Shown: piece by piece, positions 58,971-64,000 of the stretch
Layout of the letters: each line of letters starts with the position of its first letter
Numbering within the stretch: position 1 is the first letter of the stretch
Assembly (NCBI GenBank): GCA_016182905.1
Contig: JACPFR010000056.1
Coordinates: forward strand, 46,971-110,970
Direction of reading: 5' to 3'
Origin: Elusimicrobiota bacterium
Lineage (GTDB): Bacteria; Elusimicrobiota; Elusimicrobia; UBA1565; UBA9628
DNA: 64,000 nucleotides
Made by a program: the position numbers and the translations under genes
The notes under the pieces: model-generated
The model's database searches: none
Seen by the model: only the letters and a program-made list of their open reading frames with translations
What the model was told of the DNA's origin: nothing

Positions 58971-60004
58971 AGAACGTTTTCAAAGGGAAGGTCGCTCTGG
59001 TCACCGGCGGCTCCGGCTCCATCGGCAGCGAGATCGCCCGCCAGCTGCTGAAGCTCGGCGCGGAGACGGTCCGCATCTTCAGCAACGACGAGGACGGCCA
59101 GTTCAACCTCCAGCACCGCATGGGCGACAAGCGCAACGTGCGCTACCTGCTCGGCGACCTGCGCGACCCGGTGCGCCTGCGCAAGGCGATGGAGGGCGTC
59201 GACGTGGTGTTCCACGCCGCCGCGCTCAAGCACGTGACCGCCTGCGAGCTCAATCCCTTCGAGGCGGTGATGACGAACGTCGTCGGCACGCGCAACCTCG
59301 TCGAGGCCGCCCTCGACGCCGAGGTCAGCCGCGTCGTCACCATCAGCACCGACAAGGCCGCCAACCCCGTCAACGTCCTCGGCGCCACGAAGCTGCTGGC
59401 CGAGCGCCTGACGACCTCCGCCGAGTACCACAAGGGCCCGCGCAAGACGGTGTTCTGCAGCGTGCGCTTCGGCAACGTGCTCGCCTCCCGCGGCTCCGTC
59501 GTGCCGATCTTCGCCTCTCAGATCCGCGACGGCGGGCCGGTGACGGTCACCGACCCGGGCATGACGCGCTTCGTGATGAGCATCCCCGACTCCGTCGCCC
59601 TCGTCCTCGAGGCCGCCTCCACCGCCGTCGGCGGCGAGACCTTCATCCTCAAGATGCCCGCGCTCAGGGTCGGAGATCTGGCGGCGGCCATCGTCGAGAC
59701 GATGGCCGAGAGGACCGGCAAGAGGAAGGCCGCGATCAAGGTCGTGGGCATGCGCCGCGGCGAGAAATTCCACGAGGAGCTGATGAACGAGACGGAGGCC
59801 CGCAACGCCTTCGAGGCGGGCCACATGTTCGTCCTCGTGCCGCCGGAGATGGACCGCGGCTACGCCAACATCGAGCGCGCGGTCAGCGCCTACAAGCGGA
59901 AGTACCGCCGCGCCAAGGTCGCGACCTATTCCTCGGGCGGCCAGAAGCTGCTCACGCCGGCGCAGGTCCGAGAGCTCCTCACGCCCGATGTCATCCCGTT
60001 CTGA
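58967..60004 (+). CDS. Nucleotide-sugar 4,6-dehydratase, PseB/CapD-like SDR
   Basis: A GTG overlapping the NeuB stop (GTGA) gives 345 residues. Features are ALVTGGSGSIGSEIARQLL (NAD site, with the IGSE of CapD/PseB), the Met-type active site in ISTDKAANPVNVLGATK where YxxxK is usual, SVRFGNVLASRGSVVP and the segment TRFVMSI. The family converts UDP-GlcNAc to a 4-keto-6-deoxy sugar (PseB retains or inverts C5). With LegB divergent, the island has two different 4,6-dehydratases. It overlaps the NeuA gene by 17 bp. Confidence 0.85.
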   Translation: MKNVFKGKVALVTGGSGSIGSEIARQLLKLGAETVRIFSNDEDGQFNLQHRMGDKRNVRYLLGDLRDPVRLRKAMEGVDVVFHAAALKHVTACELNPFEAVMTNVVGTRNLVEAALDAEVSRVVTISTDKAANPVNVLGATKLLAERLTTSAEYHKGPRKTVFCSVRFGNVLASRGSVVPIFASQIRDGGPVTVTDPGMTRFVMSIPDSVALVLEAASTAVGGETFILKMPALRVGDLAAAIVETMAERTGKRKAAIKVVGMRRGEKFHEELMNETEARNAFEAGHMFVLVPPEMDRGYANIERAVSAYKRKYRRAKVATYSSGGQKLLTPAQVRELLTPDVIPF

Positions 60005-60695
60005 CGCGGTCGTCGCCGTCATCCCGGCCCGGGGCGGCTCGAAGGGCATCCCGCGCAAGAACCTCGTCCGCCTCGGCGGGCGCCCGCTGATCGCGTACAC
60101 GATCGAGGCGGCCAAGCGCGCCCGGCTCGTCGACGTCGTGCTCGTCACGACCGACTCCCCGGAGATCGCGCGCGCCGCGCGGCGCCTCGGCGCGGAGATC
60201 CCGTTCCGCCGGCCGCGCGCGCTGGCCGGGGACGACGTGTCGGTCGTGGAGGCCGCGCGCCACGCGGTGCGCTGGCTGGCGGAGCAGGGGCGCAAGCCCG
60301 AGATCGTCGTCCTGCTCCAGCCGACCTCTCCGCTGCGGAGCGCCGCGCGCATCGACGAGGCCGTCCGCCTCCTGCGCCGCCGCCGCGCCGACACCGTGGT
60401 CGGCGTGCGCGAGCCGGAGACGCACCCCTGGCAGTGCGTGCGCTTCGCGAAGGGCCGCATGCGCTTCGCCGTGCCTCGCCCGGCGCGCCGCCTCAACCGC
60501 CAGGATTACCCGCTCGTCCACGCGCTCAACGGCGCCCTGTACGCGGTCCGGGCGGACGTGCTGCTCGCGGGCGGCCTGTACGGCCCCCGCGTCGAGCCGC
60601 TGATCATGGAGGCGTGGGAGTCCGTCGACATCGACGAGCCCGCCGACCTCGCCCTGGCCGAACATCTCTTGAAGTCCCGGAGGACCCGTGCCTGA
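59988..60695 (+). CDS. CMP-nonulosonic acid cytidylyltransferase (NeuA/LegF/PseF-type), copy 2
   Basis: The 235-residue protein has AVIPARGGSKGIPRKNLVRLGG (CTP loop; about 10-30), VLVTTDSPEIA, VLLQPTSPLRSAARIDEA and VDIDEPADLALAE at the C-terminus. It is full length for the family and clearly catalytic-type. It overlaps the dehydratase gene by 17 bp and the aminotransferase by 8 bp, so the five genes 57.9-63.7 kb form one operon. It probably activates the product of NeuB copy 2. Confidence 0.93.
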   Translation: MSSRSDAVVAVIPARGGSKGIPRKNLVRLGGRPLIAYTIEAAKRARLVDVVLVTTDSPEIARAARRLGAEIPFRRPRALAGDDVSVVEAARHAVRWLAEQGRKPEIVVLLQPTSPLRSAARIDEAVRLLRRRRADTVVGVREPETHPWQCVRFAKGRMRFAVPRPARRLNRQDYPLVHALNGALYAVRADVLLAGGLYGPRVEPLIMEAWESVDIDEPADLALAEHLLKSRRTRA

Positions 60696-61878
60696 ACTGA
60701 GCCTGCTCGGCGGCAAGCCCGCCTTCGACGCGCTGCTGCCCATCACCCGCCCGACCATGCCCGATTTCGCCGCCGTCGAGCCGCGCCTGCGCGAGATCTA
60801 CGCGTCGGGGATGATCACGCTCGACAAGAGCGTCCGCGAGCTCGAGTCGCGCGTCGCCGAGTACCTCGGCGTGCGGAACGTCGTCGCGGTGTCGAGCAAC
60901 AGCACCGGGCAGATGCTCGTGCTGCGCGCACTCGGCCTGAGCAAGGGCGAGGTCATCGTGCCCAGCTTCTCGTTCTGCATGTCGAGCCACGTCCTGCTCT
61001 GGGCCGGCCTCGAGCCCGTCTTCGTCGACTGCGACCCGGTCACCTGCACCGTGGACCCGCGCCGCGTCGAGGAGGCGATCACCCCGCACACCGTCGCCAT
61101 CCTCGGCGTGCACATCTGGGGCAACCCCTGCCGCGCCGACGAGCTGATGGCGCTCGCCGAGCGCCGCGGCCTGCGCTTCATCACCGACGCGGCGCAGGCG
61201 ATGGGCAGCTCGCTCAAGGGCCGCAAGACGGGCGGCCTGGCCCACGCCGAGGTGTTCAGCTGCAGCCCGACCAAGATCCTCACCTGCGGCGAGGGCGGCC
61301 TCGTGGCCACCGACGACGACGGGCTCGCGGCCAAGGTCCGCAAGGGCCGCGTCTACGGCCTCAACCCCGACTACACCTGCGACATCGTCGGCCTCAACGC
61401 GCGCATGAGCGAGATGAACGCCGCCCTCGGCGTCGCCTCGTTCGAGGCGCTCGAGAGGAACATGGCCGCCCGCCGCGAGCGCTTCGCGCAGTACCGCGCG
61501 CTGATCGGCGCGGTCCCCGGCGTGACCTTGCCCGAGCCGACGCCCGGCGCCGTGCCCAACGGGCAGTACTTCGCCTTCTACGTCGACGAGGCCGGCTTCG
61601 GCCTGACCCGCGACGAGCTCTACAAGGTCCTGGCGCTCGAGAACATCATGCCGCGCAAGTACTTCGACCCGCCCCTGCACGAGCTGGCGGTCAACCGCGG
61701 CTTCCGGCGCCACGACCTGCCGGTCACCGAGCGCATGTGCAAGCGCGTGCTCAGCGTGCCCCTCTACTCGCACAGCACCCCGGAGATGATCGCGAAGGTC
61801 TCCGACGCCGTCGCGCGGGCCCAGCGCTCCGCCGGCCGCGTGCGGGACGCGCTCAAGCGGCAGCCCGCCGCCGCCTGA
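60688..61878 (+). CDS. DegT/DnrJ/EryC1-family PLP aminotransferase, copy 2
   Basis: A GTG at 60688 gives 396 residues with SSNSTGQMLVLRAL (PLP phosphate site), VPSFSFCMSSHVLLW, VHIWGNPCRADEL, ITDAAQAMGSSL (ring Asp) and the Schiff-base Lys in SCSPTKILTCGEGG (about 190). It has the normal family length, unlike copy 1. Following a PseB-like dehydratase, it probably aminates the 4-keto sugar, as PseC or LegC do. It starts 8 bp inside the NeuA gene. Six bp separate its stop from the next ATG. Confidence 0.9.
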   Translation: MPELSLLGGKPAFDALLPITRPTMPDFAAVEPRLREIYASGMITLDKSVRELESRVAEYLGVRNVVAVSSNSTGQMLVLRALGLSKGEVIVPSFSFCMSSHVLLWAGLEPVFVDCDPVTCTVDPRRVEEAITPHTVAILGVHIWGNPCRADELMALAERRGLRFITDAAQAMGSSLKGRKTGGLAHAEVFSCSPTKILTCGEGGLVATDDDGLAAKVRKGRVYGLNPDYTCDIVGLNARMSEMNAALGVASFEALERNMAARRERFAQYRALIGAVPGVTLPEPTPGAVPNGQYFAFYVDEAGFGLTRDELYKVLALENIMPRKYFDPPLHELAVNRGFRRHDLPVTERMCKRVLSVPLYSHSTPEMIAKVSDAVARAQRSAGRVRDALKRQPAAA

Positions 61879-61883
61879 GCCTC

Positions 61884-63710
61884 ATGGCACCGGGCGCCAT
61901 CGTCGTCATCGACGGGCCCGCCCAGGCCGAGGCCCTGGTCCGCCGCCTGGCGGGCGCCGGGGAGCGCCCGGAGATCCTCGTCCACGACTCCGCGGCGGCC
62001 GCCGTCCTCGAGGCGCACGGCCTGGAGCACACGACGACCGAGTCGCTGTACGACGCGAAGGACTGCCGCGCCGTCAAGGACGACTCGCTCGAGCGGACGG
62101 TCTGGATCTGCCGCGAGCTCGACCGCCTGGCGCGCGCCGAGGCGTGGACGGACGCGCCCGCCTCCTTCGAGCCCTTCATGGCGCAGGTCTACAGCGTGCG
62201 CCACCTGATGGACCATCTGATCTTCACCGCCTGGCGCGTCGAGAGGATCCTCGCGGCCCGCCCCGGACGGCGCGTGTGCTATTTCGACACGGCGCCCGAG
62301 ACCGCGGGGGACGACCTTTTCTTCCGGGCGGAATCCGCCTGGTCCCGCGTCCTGACGGCGGCGCTGGACGCGAGGGGAATCCCCGCCGAACGCTGGCCCG
62401 CCCTGCCGCCCCCGCGAGAGAGCCTCGGCGCTCGCGCCCGCGAGGCCCTGCGCGGGCTCAAGCGCCGCCTGACGGGCCTTCGGAACCCCGCGGCGCTCGC
62501 GCCGGCGGGCGGCCTGCTCCTGCTCAACCGGGGCTACTCGGTGGTCCATCTCGCCGAGGAGGCGCGCCGCGACGGGCTCGAGGCCGTCTTCCTCGACCCC
62601 GCGAGCCTGGATCGCCCGGCGCGGGCCGCCGCCTCCGCGGCGCTCGAGCGCGTCTGGACCGCCTTCAGCGCCGATCCGGCCGCCGCGTCGAGGTGGGTCT
62701 GGAACGGCATCGACCTCGGCCCCGCCGCGATGCCGCGCCTGCGCCGCCTCGTCGTCTCCTGGGCGCCCCGCGCGGAGGCCCTGTTCCGGTCGGCCTCCGC
62801 GGCCCTCGCCCCCCGCCCGGCCGCCGCGGTCGCCGCCGCGATGAACTGGCGGGAGAAGATCGCCGCCCAGGCCTGCCGCGCGAACGGGGTGCCCTTCGCG
62901 GTCTACAACCACGGCCAGATCGGGACGCGCCACTCGGAGCTGATCTATTGGAACGACATGGCGTTCTCCGACCTGTTCCTCGTCAACGGCGCGGCGCAGG
63001 AGGAGTACTGCCGCCGCCAGTTCCCCGAGGCGCGCTGCGCGCCGAAGGCCGTGGGCCTCGCCTTCCTCGACCGCGTCGCCTCCGAGCAGACCCCCGAGGC
63101 CCGCGTCGAGATGCGCCGCCGGCTCGGCGTCGAGGACGGCCGCCGCCTGTTCGTCTACGTGCTCAACGCGGCCCGCGACTACCGCTTCCCCCAGTATCAC
63201 CGCGAGAGCATCGCGAACATGCTCGTCGAGCGCCGCATCGCCGCGCTCTTCGCCCGGCACCCGGACGCCGACCTGATCCTCAAGCTCTACGGCGGCGGCA
63301 TCGACGACGCCCCGCTGCGGACCTTCGTCCGGTCGCTGAACGCGCCGAACATCCGCATCCTCGACAAGCCCGTGTTCTCCCGGATGCTGCCCGCCGCCGA
63401 CGCCTTCATCGCGGACTTCCCGTCCACGACGACCTGCGAGATGGCGATGACCGACAAGCCCATCTTCTTCGTCAACGCCGCGACGGCGATCGAGTGGCTC
63501 CCCGAGGCCCGGAAGATCATGGGGCGCCGCGCCGAGTTCATGGAGACGCTCGAAGAGGTCGACGCGGTGCTGGGGCGGGCGCTGGCCGCGGAAACCCTCG
63601 AGCCCAACGCGGACCGTTCGTTCGCCGAGAACTACGGGGTCTGCCGCTCCGACGGGCTCAGCGCGCGGCGCGCCTGGAGCGCGATCCGGGAGCGCGTCCT
63701 CCGGGCCTAG
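61884..63710 (+). CDS. Large surface-carbohydrate protein with GT-B-like C-terminal half
   Basis: The ATG at 61884 gives 608 residues. The N-terminal half (about 1-320) shows no family motif that I recognise. The C-terminal half contains FAVYNHGQIGTRHSELIYW (about 335-353), VYVLNAARDYRFPQYH, LILKLYGGGID and MLPAADAFIADFPSTTTCEMA (about 490-510), like the GT-B donor half of capsule-type transferases. It is the last gene of the second nonulosonic acid operon and is a good candidate for the transferase. The stop codon lies within a 9-bp repeat flanking a mobile element. Confidence 0.6.
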   Translation: MAPGAIVVIDGPAQAEALVRRLAGAGERPEILVHDSAAAAVLEAHGLEHTTTESLYDAKDCRAVKDDSLERTVWICRELDRLARAEAWTDAPASFEPFMAQVYSVRHLMDHLIFTAWRVERILAARPGRRVCYFDTAPETAGDDLFFRAESAWSRVLTAALDARGIPAERWPALPPPRESLGARAREALRGLKRRLTGLRNPAALAPAGGLLLLNRGYSVVHLAEEARRDGLEAVFLDPASLDRPARAAASAALERVWTAFSADPAAASRWVWNGIDLGPAAMPRLRRLVVSWAPRAEALFRSASAALAPRPAAAVAAAMNWREKIAAQACRANGVPFAVYNHGQIGTRHSELIYWNDMAFSDLFLVNGAAQEEYCRRQFPEARCAPKAVGLAFLDRVASEQTPEARVEMRRRLGVEDGRRLFVYVLNAARDYRFPQYHRESIANMLVERRIAALFARHPDADLILKLYGGGIDDAPLRTFVRSLNAPNIRILDKPVFSRMLPAADAFIADFPSTTTCEMAMTDKPIFFVNAATAIEWLPEARKIMGRRAEFMETLEEVDAVLGRALAAETLEPNADRSFAENYGVCRSDGLSARRAWSAIRERVLRA

Positions 63711-63711
63711 G

Positions 63712-63873
63712 GGCAATGCCGGTCACTTAAGAGATTTTCCTGGAAAATATTCAACCACAAAGACACCAAGACACGAAGCAAACGCATAAAATGGTCTTTT
63801 ACCCTTCTTTCTTGGTGTCTTCGTGCCTTGGTGGTTCATTTTTTAGATGGTGACGGCTTAAGTGACCGGCATT
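63712..63873. mobile_element. MITE-like element, about 162 bp, with terminal inverted repeats and a 9-bp target duplication
   Basis: Outer inverted repeats are perfect over 18 bp: 63714-63731 (CAATGCCGGTCACTTAAG) and 63857-63874. The flanking direct repeats GGGCCTAGG (63703-63711 and 63874-63882) share one base with the right arm, so the boundary is 8 or 9 bp. Internally 63753-63778 and 63811-63836 form a second, imperfect inverted repeat (22 of 26), of the ACCACAAAGACACCAAG type. No ORF. Removing the element restores GGGCCTAGGAGCC after the preceding gene, evidence of insertion. Confidence 0.8.
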
Positions 63874-63882
63874 GGGCCTAGG

Positions 63883-64000
63883 AGCCTGAGCAATTAGTCG
63901 GGCCGCCACACTGCAGCGGCATTTGCCCCCCAACGGAATGGCCGCCCCCGCGGGGGGCGGCCAGGATCGTCGCCTTCGGCGCCGATCTGAGAAAGGGCTG
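63883..64000. other. Non-coding end region with a GC-rich hairpin
   Basis: No frame of gene quality is visible before the window ends. A perfect hairpin (arms 63940-63949 and 63953-63962, GGCCGCCCCC and complement) is followed by a second short stem around 63963-63988 (GGATCG...CGATC). No U tract follows, so this may be a terminator or an RNA gene cut by the window edge. I cannot assign it. Confidence 0.35.

Noticed and set aside
1..64000. tRNA, rRNA and CRISPR arrays
   Set aside because: No cloverleaf-type sequence with a CCA end, no rRNA segment and no regularly spaced direct repeats were recognised by eye.

Overview
The window is GC-rich, gene-dense bacterial DNA (intergenic gaps nearly all under 120 bp, frequent ATGA/GTGA overlaps) from a diderm: it encodes TolC- and PorV-type outer-membrane proteins, lipoproteins with lipoboxes, an RND pump and surface-glycan genes. 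No rRNA, tRNA or marker gene fixes the taxon. Exported proteins with long Ala/Pro/Ser-rich leaders, PorV-like proteins and an ECF/Ser-Thr-kinase pair would suit Elusimicrobiota or a neighbouring phylum, but that is a guess.

Region 1 (1-6.1 kb, + strand) is a housekeeping run: infC (3' part)-rpmI-rplT-pheS-pheT-zapB-like-zapA-rarA. Region 2 (6.1-13.1 kb) has a divergent pair of exported proteins (an endonuclease/exonuclease/phosphatase-family protein and an acyltransferase/acyl-activating fusion), a membrane-anchored unknown, a small membrane protein and xseA-xseB. Region 3 (13.2-19.96 kb, - strand) is one operon, tetR-tolC-RND-SDR-yceI-small membrane protein, with a consensus sigma70-type promoter and an adjacent palindromic operator; no periplasmic adaptor gene is present. 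Region 4 (19.96-29.1 kb) holds rimO, a zinc-ribbon membrane protein, an RluA synthase, an RMD1/YagE-like protein, a HAD phosphatase, a thioredoxin-like lipoprotein, an EamA transporter, a degenerate FolD-like protein, an exported caspase-like protein, tlyA and a response regulator.

Region 5 (29.3-47.9 kb) is a glycan island. The + strand part encodes two B12-binding radical SAM proteins, glycosyltransferases, an O-antigen ligase, an MptE/Maf-like protein, a PtmE-like CBS-nucleotidyltransferase, an ABC exporter and an oxidoreductase. The - strand part encodes a nonulosonic (sialic/legionaminic-type) acid operon: aminotransferase, CMP-transferase, NeuB, epimerase, NeuC. Region 6 (48-56 kb) interrupts it with a visibly less GC-rich module: ECF sigma factor + Ser/Thr kinase-TPR on one strand and, divergently, three lipoproteins, a PorV-like outer-membrane protein, an exported WD40-caspase and a secreted protein with a FlgD-like C-terminus. 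Region 7 (56-63.7 kb) resumes the glycan island with a methyltransferase, a clear LegB, a second NeuB, a PseB/CapD-like dehydratase, a second NeuA, a second aminotransferase and a large surface-carbohydrate protein. A ~162-bp MITE-like element flanked by a 9-bp direct repeat follows.

Most transcription-unit starts show a -10 hexamer only 6-10 nt before the start codon, which predicts widespread leaderless mRNAs. Short dispersed palindromes occupy several gene junctions. No CRISPR array, tRNA, rRNA or complete insertion sequence was seen.
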